From NCBI GenBank assembly GCA_964575025.1, contig CAZNPV010000007.1, positions 37,398 to 101,397 on the forward strand: a stretch of DNA of 64,000 nucleotides. The letters run 5' to 3'. The position numbers were made by a program, and so were the translations under genes. Below, in pieces: positions 54,767-63,879 of the stretch; position 1 is the first letter of the stretch, and each line of letters starts with the position of its first letter. Origin of the DNA: JABMQB01 sp964575025 (GTDB lineage: Bacteria > Bacteroidota > Bacteroidia > Bacteroidales > Prolixibacteraceae). The notes below the pieces were generated by a model that saw only the letters and a program-made list of their open reading frames with translations, searched no databases and was not told where the DNA came from.

Positions 54767-55732
54767 ATGATTGTTGTAACGGGAGCTGCAGGATTTATAG
54801 GCAGTTATTTAGTAGGCAAACTTAACCGGAGCGGGTATCACGACCTGATTTTAGTGGATAAATTCAGGAATCCTTCCAAAGAAGGCAATCTGAAACATAA
54901 AACATTCAGGGAAAGAATTGAACGGGATGAATTCTTTTTCTGGTTATCCGGAAATTATGATCAGGTAGAAGTTATTTTTCATCTGGGAGCCCGTACCGAT
55001 ACCATAAGCCAGGAGCCAGCTATTTATAAGGAGTTGAACCTTCGTTATTCACAACGTTTGTGGCAGGAGTGTAGCCGGTTTCAGATTCCTCTGGTGTATG
55101 CATCATCAGCTGCAACGTATGGAAACGGGGATAGGGGATTCTCAGATAATCATAAAGAGATGAACAAACTGGAACCCCTGAACCTGTATGCCCGTTCGAA
55201 ACATGATTTTGATATCTGGGCGCTGAACCAGAAAGAAACCCCGGCATTCTGGGCTGGGTTAAAATTCTTTAATGTCTACGGCCCCAATGAATACCACAAA
55301 GGCGATATGGCTTCCGTTGTATTGCATGCCTATAGGAAAATTAAGGATTCGGGGAAAATGAATTTGTTCAGGTCGCATCGTTCCAATGTAAAGGATGGTG
55401 AACAAAAAAGGGACTTTGTGCATGTGGACGATATAACCGAAGTGATGCTGTTTTTTATGGAGAATCAAAATAAACCGGGAATTTATAACGTAGGTACCGG
55501 GAAAGCGCGTACCTATCTGGAACTTACCCGGGCAGTTTTTGAAAGCATGCATATGAATCCCGAAATAAGGTTTGTCGATACTCCCCTGTCTCTGCGCAAC
55601 CGATACCAGTATTTTACTGAGGCTAATATCCGTAAACTACGGGAAACAGGATATTCCAAACCTTTCTGCGAACTGGAGCAGGGGGTGGGGGATTATGTCT
55701 CAAACTTCCTTGCGCATGAATTGATCTATTAA
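54767..55732 (+). CDS. hldD: ADP-L-glycero-D-manno-heptose 6-epimerase
   Basis: The 321-residue short-chain dehydrogenase/epimerase makes the heptose donor for the lipopolysaccharide core. The ATG at 54767 gives MIVVTGAAGFIGSYLVGKLN, the normal start with the NAD(P)-binding GxxGxxG. HLGARTDT, the Ser in YASSAATYG, YARSKHDFD with the catalytic Tyr-x3-Lys, FFNVYGPNEYHKGDMASVV and QKRDFVHVDDI mark HldD specifically. An upstream TTG in frame adds 19 residues without support. A decayed gene fragment follows directly. Confidence 0.93.
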   Translation: MIVVTGAAGFIGSYLVGKLNRSGYHDLILVDKFRNPSKEGNLKHKTFRERIERDEFFFWLSGNYDQVEVIFHLGARTDTISQEPAIYKELNLRYSQRLWQECSRFQIPLVYASSAATYGNGDRGFSDNHKEMNKLEPLNLYARSKHDFDIWALNQKETPAFWAGLKFFNVYGPNEYHKGDMASVVLHAYRKIKDSGKMNLFRSHRSNVKDGEQKRDFVHVDDITEVMLFFMENQNKPGIYNVGTGKARTYLELTRAVFESMHMNPEIRFVDTPLSLRNRYQYFTEANIRKLRETGYSKPFCELEQGVGDYVSNFLAHELIY

Positions 55733-55738
55733 TTGTAC

Positions 55739-55907
55739 GTTTTCACCGGTTCGCTGCTTTTCGTGGCCTCTGACACCCTGCTTGCCCTCGATAAATTTCT
55801 GGTGCCTCTTCCCTATGTGGGCCTCCTGGTTATTAGGAACCTATATCGGGGCACAATACCTTGATCATGCAAGGCCTCCTGAAACAGTGCACCTGAAAGG
55901 AGAATAA
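55739..55907 (+). pseudogene. YhhN (lysoplasmalogenase)-type gene fragment, frameshifted
   Basis: One frame reads VFTGSLLFVASDTLLALDKF then LVPLPYVGLLVI. A shift to another frame near 55830 continues GTYIGAQYLDHARPP and runs to a stop at 55905. Together they match the last helices of YhhN/TMEM86-type membrane proteins (G-x-LLF-x-xSD-x-LLA-x-xKF, then TYY-x-AQYL). About 150 upstream codons are missing, and hldD occupies that place. It is a 3' remnant with a frameshift. Confidence 0.7.
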
Positions 55908-55916
55908 AAGAGGAAA

Positions 55917-57878
55917 TTATTTATTGACGGAAACAAACTGAGCTATATTCCGGTTCATTTCAATGCGGTTGAGAAGCGATTGTATGATCCGGTTGTACAA
56001 TTCGTCTTTCAGAACACTGTCTTCTATACCTGCATCAATATTCGGGTTATCGTTCACCTCAATAATAAATACTTCATTGTTTACAACTTTCAGATCCACA
56101 CCATATAATCCGTCACCCATGAGGGCTGCGGCTTTTAAAGCCGTGGAAATGATATTTGCAGGTACTTCCGATATGGAAAAGGTTTCCCATCGGCCCCAAT
56201 TTTCCCTGTCGTTGCTTTGCCAGTCAAAGATCTGCCAGTGGTTATTTGCCATGTAATATTTGCATGCAAACAGGGGGGCATTATCCAGGACGCCTATCCT
56301 CCAGTCATATTCCGAAGGGATAAATTCCTGGGCGATAACCAGGTCCGATAATTTGAAGAGCTTTTTCAGCGAATTATCAAGCTGTTCCTGGTTCTCTGCT
56401 TTCATGACGCCCAATGAGAAGGCACTGTCAGGTTGTTTAAGAACGATCGGGAAAGCAAAGGAAATAGGTTTGTTGGGTTTATAGGTCGTGCGAGCCAGAA
56501 TTTCTGTTGCCGGTGTTTTTATGTGGTTCTGACGCATCCGCTCATGAAGGAATATTTTATTGGAACACCGTAAGATGGACCAGGGATCGTCAATAACAAC
56601 CAATCCTTCAGCATAGGCAGCCCTCGAAAAGTGGTAGGTGTGGTTGTTAACATCAGTGGTTTCCCGGATAAACAAAGCATCAAATTCCGGGAGCTGACTG
56701 AAATCTTCCCTGGTGATATATTCGGTATAAAAACCGGCCTTTTCAGCTGCTTTTTTAAAATTCCTGAGTGCCACAGGGCAGGAAGGAGGATTTTTTTCCG
56801 TTGGATTAACCAGAATAGCCAGGTCATATTTGTAATGCGTAAACCGGGATTTGTTGAAACGCTTGCGTGAAAAATAGGTTTTGGCAAATTCCTTGACTTT
56901 AGCCAGATCTTCAGGATTGACCTTTTTTAAACTTAATGGAGAAACCCGCTGGATCATCCACTTGTCGGTTTTTGAAAAATCTACCCGAAGCAAAGGAGCT
57001 TCAAAAAAGTAATAGAGTTTACGGGCCAGGTTCCGGAATTTCGGATGCACGGATTGCCCGAAATAGATATTCAGACTTAGTTTGTTTTCAGAGATATGTA
57101 GCAGGCTTTTTTGGATATTTTCATCGATGTATCCTGATATGGACCGAACCAGTGAAAGACTCGAAAAATCACGCATGGTGGTGGCGTTGGGAATCACCCG
57201 GTGGTCGCGTGCTGAAGCCAGCAACGATACATAGTATCCGAATTTCTGATACCTGTATGAATTGCTGAGGTTGAAGATACGGACATTTTTTAAAGACTGG
57301 AATTCAGGTTCCGTAATATAGCTCTTCGAAGAAACAATTTTTACGCCTTTAATATCCAGATCCCATTCTTTGGGATCCCTGACAATTATAATATTGGTGA
57401 TCGCTTGTTTTTGTGGGAACCCTTTGTCACGAAAAATCATCCTGATTCCATCTTCTCGGGGTGCATAATAATCCGGGAGTCTTTTGATCTCCACAAATCC
57501 CGAATTTTTGTAAAAATTGATTAGCTTTGTGTCAGAAGCCTTTGCTTCAAGTGTAATCCGGTTTAACCCTGAATTCTTCGCTTCTTCAATGGCATGATCC
57601 AGTAATTGTTTTCCAATATGTTTACCCCGGTATTCTGGTAGGACAGCAATGGATTGGATCCGCAACGATTTTGGATAGAGGCAGAGTACTGTGGAGGCAA
57701 CCGGGATCCTTTTGTCTTCCTGTTTGATCTCTGCCAGCATTACTCTCTGCCTCGGACTGGTAAGGCTGGTACGGATCGACCTGAGTGAACTCCGGATGTG
57801 TTTTGGGAAAGAGATATTTTCTAGCCGTTCCAGAAACGGCAGGTCCTGAGCGGTTGCATCATGGAAAATTAGTTCCAT
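55917..57878 (-). CDS. GNAT acetyltransferase / RimK-like ATP-grasp fusion
   Basis: The 653-residue cytoplasmic protein starts MELIFHDATAQDLPFLERL at 57878; an upstream in-frame ATG adds 27 residues. Residues 1-155 form a GNAT domain with the acetyl-CoA loop VLPEYRGKHIGKQLLDHA and FYKNSGFVEI. Residues about 165-310 resemble the N-terminal domain paired with RimK-like enzymes. The rest is ATP-grasp: FPIVLKQPDSAFSLGV, EFIPSEYDWRIGVLDN, GDGLYGVDLKVVNNEVFIIE and NDNPNIDAG. ATP-grasp enzymes of this group ligate amino acids or peptides to carboxylates, so the protein may both acetylate and ligate one product. The product is unknown. Confidence 0.88.
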   Translation of the reverse strand: MELIFHDATAQDLPFLERLENISFPKHIRSSLRSIRTSLTSPRQRVMLAEIKQEDKRIPVASTVLCLYPKSLRIQSIAVLPEYRGKHIGKQLLDHAIEEAKNSGLNRITLEAKASDTKLINFYKNSGFVEIKRLPDYYAPREDGIRMIFRDKGFPQKQAITNIIIVRDPKEWDLDIKGVKIVSSKSYITEPEFQSLKNVRIFNLSNSYRYQKFGYYVSLLASARDHRVIPNATTMRDFSSLSLVRSISGYIDENIQKSLLHISENKLSLNIYFGQSVHPKFRNLARKLYYFFEAPLLRVDFSKTDKWMIQRVSPLSLKKVNPEDLAKVKEFAKTYFSRKRFNKSRFTHYKYDLAILVNPTEKNPPSCPVALRNFKKAAEKAGFYTEYITREDFSQLPEFDALFIRETTDVNNHTYHFSRAAYAEGLVVIDDPWSILRCSNKIFLHERMRQNHIKTPATEILARTTYKPNKPISFAFPIVLKQPDSAFSLGVMKAENQEQLDNSLKKLFKLSDLVIAQEFIPSEYDWRIGVLDNAPLFACKYYMANNHWQIFDWQSNDRENWGRWETFSISEVPANIISTALKAAALMGDGLYGVDLKVVNNEVFIIEVNDNPNIDAGIEDSVLKDELYNRIIQSLLNRIEMNRNIAQFVSVNK

Positions 57879-58019
57879 ATTTTGATATCGTATGAAAAAA
57901 CGGACAAATGTAATGCAAATTTCAAATGGTTGATCCGGAAGAGAAAAAACAAAAGACAAAAAAACATAAATGAAAGGTCGAAAATCAAAGGGCTACATAC
58001 ACCTTCCTTGCTAATTCTC

Positions 58020-58670
58020 TTATTCCAGGATGAAAAGCACCGAGAAAAAATGCATGATACTGCCTGCCATTACAAAGAGATGCCATATTCCGTGGCCGTA
58101 TTTCAGGTTGCGCCAGATATAAAAAATGACCCCAAGGGAATAACAGCCTCCTCCAAGGAAGAGGAATACCAGGCTTGGTGTTGGGAGATGCTTCACCATG
58201 GGTACGATGGCAAAAACAAACATCCAGCCCATAAGCAGGTAAAGGACCACCATCAGTTTACGGAAACGGGTCAGAAAGATCGAGCGGATAACAATCCCGG
58301 CAAGGGCCAGCCCCCATATCATCCCGAACATAACCCAGCCCACTGTTCCGCGTAGAACGGTTAGCAGATACGGCGTATAGGTACCGGCAATTAACAGGAA
58401 GATGGCTGAATGATCAAAACGGGCAAACAGGTTCTTTATCTTCTCTTTGGTTATACTATGGTATAAAGTGGATGAAGTGTAAAGCAGAACCAGGGTACTT
58501 CCAAAAATAGCAAAACTCACAACATGCCAGGCATCGCCCTTTAGCGCAGCAGAAACAACCAGCACGACAAGCGCAGCTATGCTGAGCAACAGGCCAAGCC
58601 CATGCGTAATGCTATTCACTATTTCTTCCCGTATGGTTAATGCCCTGTATTCCTGCTTCTGTTTTTTCAT
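58020..58670 (-). CDS. Hemolysin III / PAQR-family membrane protein
   Basis: The 216-residue protein has seven predicted membrane segments. Family motifs are ITHGLGLLLSIAAL (early Ser/His region), STLYHSI with a candidate metal-binding His, FDHSAIFLLIAGTYTPYLL, and HLFVMAGSIMHFFSVLF near the C-terminus with two His. It matches YqfA/hemolysin III proteins, related to PAQR receptors with a zinc site and putative hydrolase activity. The name hemolysin is historical. It stands alone, 61 bases from the upstream edge of a neighbouring gene's decayed or non-coding sequence. Confidence 0.92.
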   Translation of the reverse strand: MKKQKQEYRALTIREEIVNSITHGLGLLLSIAALVVLVVSAALKGDAWHVVSFAIFGSTLVLLYTSSTLYHSITKEKIKNLFARFDHSAIFLLIAGTYTPYLLTVLRGTVGWVMFGMIWGLALAGIVIRSIFLTRFRKLMVVLYLLMGWMFVFAIVPMVKHLPTPSLVFLFLGGGCYSLGVIFYIWRNLKYGHGIWHLFVMAGSIMHFFSVLFILE

Positions 58671-59072
58671 GTGATTATAATTGTCTGTTTTTTAAAGGGT
58701 TCAGATGTAAGCCTGTCCGGATTTGCTCCGCTGAAGCTATGCGAAAGCGATACAGACAGGGAATGCCCCTATGTATAATCATTGTTTTTTGTGGCATGAT
58801 TTGATAGGATCGTTTCATCCGAAGTACCTCTTTTTATTTTTTTATAACGTTTGGGAAAATATATTGTTTTGTTAAAAAGAACAAATTTTAAAAACATTAA
58901 CTGGTACCTGAAACAGGCCAGTTCTGAATTGAGAATTGTACTCATAACAACGGTTCAGCAAACGGGTATTTCCAAATTGACCAAAGCAAGATCCGGTAAA
59001 GCAGATTATTCCCATTTGTGTGAAGGATAATATGACCAAGACGGATTATAAAAAATCCTAGCTTGCCTACCT
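58671..59072. other. 402-base intergenic region without recognised gene
   Basis: The stretch contains one spaced inverted repeat, CCTGTC (58712-58717) and GACAGG (58755-58760), around a GC-rich segment. The rest is AT-rich. An open frame of about 45 codons without a start (about 58880-59030) was considered, but it matches nothing I know. Confidence 0.5.
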
Positions 59073-59675
59073 TTATTGTTTATAGAAATTCCTTTCTTCC
59101 AAATATTTCCATGATTTGGGTGGCAGAAAATGCCGGATGTCCCTGCCTTCCCCTACTGCCTTCCGGATGAAAGTGGAAGATATTTCAATAAGGGGGGCAT
59201 CGACGATCATCAGGTCAGCTATCGATTTTACTGTTTCCGGGTTGAAGCCCGGCCGCGGATAGACAATGATCCGGTACCCGGATCGGATGGTTTCATGGTT
59301 TTTCCACGTATGCAGATATTCCAGGTTGTCTGATCCGATGATAAGTGAAAACCGGTAATCCGGATGTTTTTTCCCCAGGAAGATCAGTGTGTCGCAGGTG
59401 TAGGATGGACTGGGCAATGTGAATTCTATATCGGAGGCACTGAACCGGGGATCCCCGTCGATGGCAAGGGAAACCATTTCAAAACGATGCCCGGGATCCA
59501 GCAGGATTCGCCTTTTTTTATGCGGATTCCAGGGCGATACAACAAACCATATCTGACTTAGTTCCGTGTATTCAACAAGATAGTTGGCTATGGCCAGATG
59601 CCCGATATGAACCGGATTAAAAGTTCCGAAGAATAATCCGATTTTTTTACCCTGTTCTGCTTCCTGTGTTTCCAT
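59073..59675 (-). CDS. nadD: Nicotinate-nucleotide adenylyltransferase
   Basis: The 200-residue enzyme adenylates nicotinate mononucleotide in NAD synthesis. IGLFFGTFNPVHIGHLAIANY holds the nucleotidyltransferase motif (GTFNPxHxGH). WFVVSPWNPHKKR, ASDIEFTLPSPSYTCDTL, LIIGSDNLEYLHTW and the C-terminal ISSTFIRKAVGEGRDIRHFLP (ISST-x-IR motif) follow. The ATG at 59675 (METQEAEQ) is preferred over an upstream one at 59732, which adds a basic extension. Length is normal. Confidence 0.95.
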   Translation of the reverse strand: METQEAEQGKKIGLFFGTFNPVHIGHLAIANYLVEYTELSQIWFVVSPWNPHKKRRILLDPGHRFEMVSLAIDGDPRFSASDIEFTLPSPSYTCDTLIFLGKKHPDYRFSLIIGSDNLEYLHTWKNHETIRSGYRIIVYPRPGFNPETVKSIADLMIVDAPLIEISSTFIRKAVGEGRDIRHFLPPKSWKYLEERNFYKQ

Positions 59676-59815
59676 AATCCGCAAAAAAAGATTGTGCGCC
59701 TGATAATGGCTTCCCGGTTTTTTACGTCTCAAAACTACAAACTATTTATATAAATAAGGCTATTATTTTCTGTTTTCAGATACACAACAGACCTCTGGCA
59801 GGGAGTTGACCATGA

Positions 59816-59846
59816 TTGCATTTTAAATAAATAAGGATTATATTTG
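59816..59846 (+). promoter_or_regulatory. Promoter of the GH88-kduI-kduD operon
   Basis: TTG (59816-59818) and TATATTTG (59839-59846), separated by 20 bases, fit the Bacteroidota -33/-7 consensus. The expected start near 59853 leaves about 22 bases of leader. No LacI-type palindrome like those at the susC promoter is present, so control is probably separate. Confidence 0.6.
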
Positions 59847-59874
59847 TATAACCTGGAAATCTTAAAATCCCGAT

Positions 59875-61041
59875 ATGCAGAAATTACTCTACTTTTTTTT
59901 GGTATTGATTCTTGTTGTTTCCTGTAAAAAAACTGTGCAGGATGCAGAGAATCAGAAATTGCTGCATTCTTTTTCCCAACAGTTGAAGGTGTTGGCCGGA
60001 AATATTCCGCAAGATAAAGTCCCCCGTTCCTATGATGAGGAAACCGGATACCAGATGGTAGGGAACAGCGATTGGACCTGTGGTTTTCCTGCCGGCATGT
60101 TCTGGTTGATGTATGAAATGACCGGAGATGTATACTGGAAAGAGGTGGCAGAAGAAAACACACTGAAACTGGAAGGGGTCCAGTATAATTCCAGTACCCA
60201 CGATCTGGGATTTATGGTGTTCTGTAGTTACGGCAATGCATACCGGCTTACCGGGGAGGATCAATACCGTGAGGTTATCCTGCAGGCTTCCGAAACATTA
60301 ATTGGGCGGTTTAATCCCGTGGTTGGGAGCATTAAATCGTGGGACTGGTCGGACCAATGGCAGTTCCCGGTGATTGTTGACAACATGATGAATCTCGAAA
60401 TGCTCTTTTGGGCGTCCCGGGAAACCGGAAATACGGAATATAAGGATATAGCTGTAACCCATGCCAACACAACGTTAAAGAATCATTTCCGGGAAGACAT
60501 GAGTTCGGTGCATGTGGTGGATTACGATACCCTTACCGGGAAGGTGGTGGCACGGGAAACCCACCAGGGGTTGAATGATGAATCATCGTGGGGCAGAGGC
60601 CAGGCATGGGGTCTCTATGGTTTTGTGGTGTGTTACCGCGAAACCAACGATCCCCGTTACCTCGGGGCTGCAGAAAATATTGCAGATTTTATTATCCGGA
60701 ACCTCCCGGAAGATGGTATCTCTTACTGGGATTTTAACGACCCGGCCCTTCCGGAAACGTACAGAGATGTTTCAGCCGCAGCTGTCACAGCTTCTGCCTT
60801 GTTTGAATTGAACAACTATTCCCAACAGGGTGAGCATTACCTGGAAGTGGCAAACAAAATAATCCGTTCCCTGTCTTCTGAAAAGTACAGGGCCCGGCCA
60901 GGCGAAAACGGAGGGTTTTTGCTGAAGCATTCCGTGGGGAACAAACCCGCGAACAGCGAAATCGATGTGGCAATCAACTATGCCGATTATTATTACCTGG
61001 AAGCATGGAAAAGAAAAGTTAAATCTGAAAAAACAGAATAG
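59875..61041 (+). CDS. GH88 unsaturated glucuronyl hydrolase lipoprotein
   Basis: The 388-residue enzyme has a lipoprotein signal ending in ILVVSC. It hydrates the double bond of 4,5-unsaturated uronic acid at the non-reducing end of lyase products, releasing 5-keto-4-deoxyuronate. The (alpha/alpha)6 barrel carries the two conserved Asp: D110 in STHDLGFM and D169 in VIVDNMMNLE, spaced 59 residues apart as in the family. GRGQAWGLYGF and NSEIDVAINYADYYYLEAW are also typical. Start of an operon with kduI and kduD; the spacing to kduI is 2 bases. No polysaccharide lyase is in the window to make its substrate. Confidence 0.93.
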   Translation: MQKLLYFFLVLILVVSCKKTVQDAENQKLLHSFSQQLKVLAGNIPQDKVPRSYDEETGYQMVGNSDWTCGFPAGMFWLMYEMTGDVYWKEVAEENTLKLEGVQYNSSTHDLGFMVFCSYGNAYRLTGEDQYREVILQASETLIGRFNPVVGSIKSWDWSDQWQFPVIVDNMMNLEMLFWASRETGNTEYKDIAVTHANTTLKNHFREDMSSVHVVDYDTLTGKVVARETHQGLNDESSWGRGQAWGLYGFVVCYRETNDPRYLGAAENIADFIIRNLPEDGISYWDFNDPALPETYRDVSAAAVTASALFELNNYSQQGEHYLEVANKIIRSLSSEKYRARPGENGGFLLKHSVGNKPANSEIDVAINYADYYYLEAWKRKVKSEKTE

Positions 61042-61043
61042 TT

Positions 61044-61886
61044 ATGTCCGTAATTTTTGAAGAACGGTATGCATACCATCCTGAGGATTTTAAAAAGTAT
61101 GATACCAAGAAGATACGCAAGGAATTTCTGGTTAAGAAAGTGATGGAAAAAGGGAAGATCCGCCTGGTCTATTCGCTGATTGACCGCTACATTGTAGGGG
61201 GTGCGGTTCCTGTGAAAGAACCCCTGGAACTGGAGTCTGTGGATGCATTAAAGACTTCGTATTTCTGTGAACGCCGTGAAATGGGGATGATCAATGTTGC
61301 CGGACCCGGAACCATCGAGGTGGACGGTAAAGCCTATTCCATGAAATTCAAGGAAGCCCTTTATATCGGAAAGGGAAGCCGAAAAGTAATTTTTCGGTCC
61401 GATCATCCCGGAAATCCGGCGCATTTTTACATTAATTCGGCTCCGGCGCACAAGGAATACCCGGTTAAACATGTGACCCTGGCCGATGCCAATGTTCTGA
61501 AGGCGGGGGGCCAGGAAACATCCAATGAACGCGAGATCAACCAGTTGATCATTAACGGGATTGTAGATACCTGCCAACTTCAGATGGGATTGACCGAACT
61601 GAAGCCCGGAAGCATCTGGAATACCATGCCGGTGCATACCCATGGCCGCCGCAACGAGGTCTATTTCTATTTTAACGTACCGGAAGGGCAGGCTGTATGC
61701 CATTTTATGGGGCAACCCCAGGAAACCCGCCATATATGGATGCACAATGAGCAGGCAGTGATCTCCCCCAGCTGGTCGATTCATTCAGCAGCCGGTACCA
61801 GCAATTATATTTTTATATGGGGCATGGCCGGGGAAAATCTCGATTATACCGATATGGACGTGGTACAACCTGATGAACTTAAATAA
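61044..61886 (+). CDS. kduI: 5-keto-4-deoxyuronate isomerase
   Basis: The 280-residue cupin enzyme converts 5-keto-4-deoxyuronate to 3-deoxy-D-glycero-2,5-hexodiulosonate. Conserved elements are RKEFLVKKVMEKGKIRLVYS (start of the first cupin), ERREMGMINVAGPG, YIGKGSRKVIF, and the metal site PVHTHGRRNEVYFYF with His-x-His-x4-Glu. SWSIHSAAGTSNYIFIWGMAGEN holds the last His. Length is typical. It overlaps none of its partners but is separated by 1-2 bases from each, so translation is probably linked. Confidence 0.96.
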   Translation: MSVIFEERYAYHPEDFKKYDTKKIRKEFLVKKVMEKGKIRLVYSLIDRYIVGGAVPVKEPLELESVDALKTSYFCERREMGMINVAGPGTIEVDGKAYSMKFKEALYIGKGSRKVIFRSDHPGNPAHFYINSAPAHKEYPVKHVTLADANVLKAGGQETSNEREINQLIINGIVDTCQLQMGLTELKPGSIWNTMPVHTHGRRNEVYFYFNVPEGQAVCHFMGQPQETRHIWMHNEQAVISPSWSIHSAAGTSNYIFIWGMAGENLDYTDMDVVQPDELK

Positions 61887-61887
61887 A

Positions 61888-62703
61888 ATGCGCACGATGG
61901 TTGAAGATCTCTTTACCCTGAAAAACAAAGTAGCCCTGGTTACAGGAGGTACCCATGGAATAGGCATGGCCATAGGGGTAATCCTGGGACAGGTTGGTGC
62001 AAAAGTATGTGTGAATGGTCGTTCTGTGGAAAGACTGGAACGATGCAAAAAAGAATATGCCTCCCGTGGAATCGATGTGTTTATCCTGAAATTTGATGTT
62101 ACGGATGAGGCGGATGTAGACCAGGGAATTTCCACCATTGAAAGGGAAGTGGGCGAGATCGATATCCTGGTCAACAATGCCGGCATCATCAAACGGATTC
62201 CGATCCTTGATATGAAAGTCAGTGAATACCAGCAGGTTCTTGACGTGGATCTGGTGGCTCCGTTCATTGTTTCCAAACGTGTGGTTCCTGCCATGATCCG
62301 AAAAAGAGAAGGAAAAATCATCAACATGTGTTCGATGATGAGTGTTTACGGGCGGAATACGGTTTCCGCCTATGCTGCAGCCAAAGGGGGATTGAAGTTG
62401 CTTACAGCCAATATGTGTTGTGAGTGGGCCAAATACAACATTCAGGTGAACGGCATCGGGCCGGGGTATATTGCCACTGCCCAGACGGCTCCCATTCGGG
62501 AAGGAGGCCATCCGTTCAATGACCTGGTGATGACACGTACTCCGGCCGGACGATGGGGTGAACCGGAAGATGTGGGAAATGCTGCCCTTTTTCTGGCCTC
62601 GAAGGCCAGTAATTTTGTAAACGGACATGTTCTGTACGTGGATGGCGGCATTCTGGCAAATTTCGGGTACGTAAAAGGGGAAAACGACCTGGATTCAGCG
62701 TAA
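61888..62703 (+). CDS. kduD: 2-dehydro-3-deoxy-D-gluconate 5-dehydrogenase
   Basis: The 271-residue short-chain dehydrogenase reduces the KduI product to 2-keto-3-deoxygluconate using NAD(P)H. The cofactor site is TGGTHGIGMAIGVILG, the active site NMCSMMSVYGRNTVSAYAAAKG with Ser, Tyr and Lys, and LVNNAGIIKRIPILDM and GPGYIATAQTAPIRE are family-typical. ATG 61888 is chosen because it follows the kduI stop. ATG 61897 (MVEDLFTLK) or an overlapping ATG at 61873 are alternatives. A downstream KDG kinase is not in this operon; the PfkB kinase at 44.4 kb could serve. Confidence 0.95.
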   Translation: MRTMVEDLFTLKNKVALVTGGTHGIGMAIGVILGQVGAKVCVNGRSVERLERCKKEYASRGIDVFILKFDVTDEADVDQGISTIEREVGEIDILVNNAGIIKRIPILDMKVSEYQQVLDVDLVAPFIVSKRVVPAMIRKREGKIINMCSMMSVYGRNTVSAYAAAKGGLKLLTANMCCEWAKYNIQVNGIGPGYIATAQTAPIREGGHPFNDLVMTRTPAGRWGEPEDVGNAALFLASKASNFVNGHVLYVDGGILANFGYVKGENDLDSA

Positions 62704-62707
62704 CCTT

Positions 62708-63538
62708 TCAGATCAGGAATAGCCTGTTGATCCATCCCTGAATGATCTCTCCGGTTTCAGGATCCAGTTCCGAGCCAAAAAGGCTGTGCGGAATGGAATA
62801 TACAATCAGCATCACAACGGCAGCTACAAGGGTGTAGGCGGGTCTCTCTTTTTTCAGGTTCATACTCACAGCAATTGTCCAGAACAAAAAGGCTACCAGG
62901 GTTTTATTGTCGGTAAGATCCCATCCAAAGGGGATCCCGGCCCAGGGCTCCCCAAAAGCATACCATTGCATTAAGGGGCCTAAAACCAATCCTCCCGCAA
63001 ACAGAACGGCCAGAGTGACCTTTCCGGTTAAAACATATTTTCTGTGCCTGAAAAGAGCCATGATTCCCGCCAACGTGGAAAGGAACATGGCAGCAAACAT
63101 GAAAATAACATGGGGAATAAGCACCGCAGCCGGAACCTCACCTTTAAACCGGATAACGACCGGATTGCCTTCATTCAACGGGTAGGTCTGCCCCTTTTTT
63201 TCAAGCGTGATCTTATATTCGAGTTTTCCTGCCGGGGGTTGGTGGGGTAAGAAACCTGTAAGCTGGCTATTTTGTCTTTCCATCGGAAGCTTCGTCCAGG
63301 AATCAGAGGTAGGATAGCGCCGGTATTCCAGGAAAGCGCGGATATCCGAACCTGTTCCTTCCAGAATAATCCTGCAATCTGTCTCCCCCCCGTGACTTCG
63401 GGGCAGCGTGAAGGTATAACCGGTCTCCCCGGGAGTGACTGTAACTTCTTTATCATAGGTCGGTCCTGTTGCCCGCTGATAAAGGACAGTTGCCAGGGTG
63501 ATGATCATGGCAAGAATCCAGTATAGAGAATTTCGCAT
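62708..63538 (-). CDS. Membrane protein of unknown function
   Basis: The 276-residue protein has one N-terminal hydrophobic segment (YWILAMIITLATVLY) and an external domain of about 110 residues with beta-strand character (VTVTPGETGYTFTLPRSHGGE, EYKITLEKKGQTYPLNEG). Four or five further helices fill the C-terminal half (LIPHVIFMFAAMFLSTLAGI through YTLVAAVVMLIVYSIPHSLF). No known enzyme motif is seen. It is convergent with kduD, its stop lying 4 bases from that of kduD. I do not recognise the family beyond a sense that similar proteins occur in other Bacteroidota. Confidence 0.75.
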   Translation of the reverse strand: MRNSLYWILAMIITLATVLYQRATGPTYDKEVTVTPGETGYTFTLPRSHGGETDCRIILEGTGSDIRAFLEYRRYPTSDSWTKLPMERQNSQLTGFLPHQPPAGKLEYKITLEKKGQTYPLNEGNPVVIRFKGEVPAAVLIPHVIFMFAAMFLSTLAGIMALFRHRKYVLTGKVTLAVLFAGGLVLGPLMQWYAFGEPWAGIPFGWDLTDNKTLVAFLFWTIAVSMNLKKERPAYTLVAAVVMLIVYSIPHSLFGSELDPETGEIIQGWINRLFLI

Positions 63539-63879
63539 TTTTTACAATTGAACAGATGCAATAATAGCATTTTTAACCCTATTGTTCATAAAAAGAGGGG
63601 TGGAAATAAAATGTTTTGGTTAAATTCGTATTTATTGTTGGTTAATGCCAATTTTTTATCTAATTTCGAAGTACTAACTAACTTAACAGATCTGCTTATG
63701 GAAAAACAAACTGCAGGTAACATCTATTCAGGTGTTGCTGTTTTTTTCAACCATCTTGAATAACTATTCAAATTGTGTGATTATGGAACAATGACCATTT
63801 ACATGAGACTCATGTTACACAAAGAGTTATACTATTTATTTATCTTAACCAAATCATTAAACAACTAAATTTAAAATCT
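63539..63879 (+). promoter_or_regulatory. Upstream region and promoter of a SusC-like gene
   Basis: TTG at 63638-63640 and TAATTTCG at 63661-63668, 20 bases apart, fit the -33/-7 consensus with one mismatch in the -7 box. This implies a leader of about 205 bases before the ATG at 63880. Within it a 21-codon frame starts at 63698 (MEKQTAGNIYSGVAVFFNHL); it could be a leader peptide but has no other support. The rest is AT-rich and shows no operator like those upstream of susC. Confidence 0.45.

Noticed and set aside
58880..59030. Open frame of about 45 codons ending SGKADYSHLCEG
   Set aside because: No start codon, no recognised family and no promoter in register; probably chance.
63698..63763. 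21-codon frame upstream of the last SusC-like gene
   Set aside because: Too short to judge and without a ribosome-binding or attenuation structure; noted only as a possible leader peptide.
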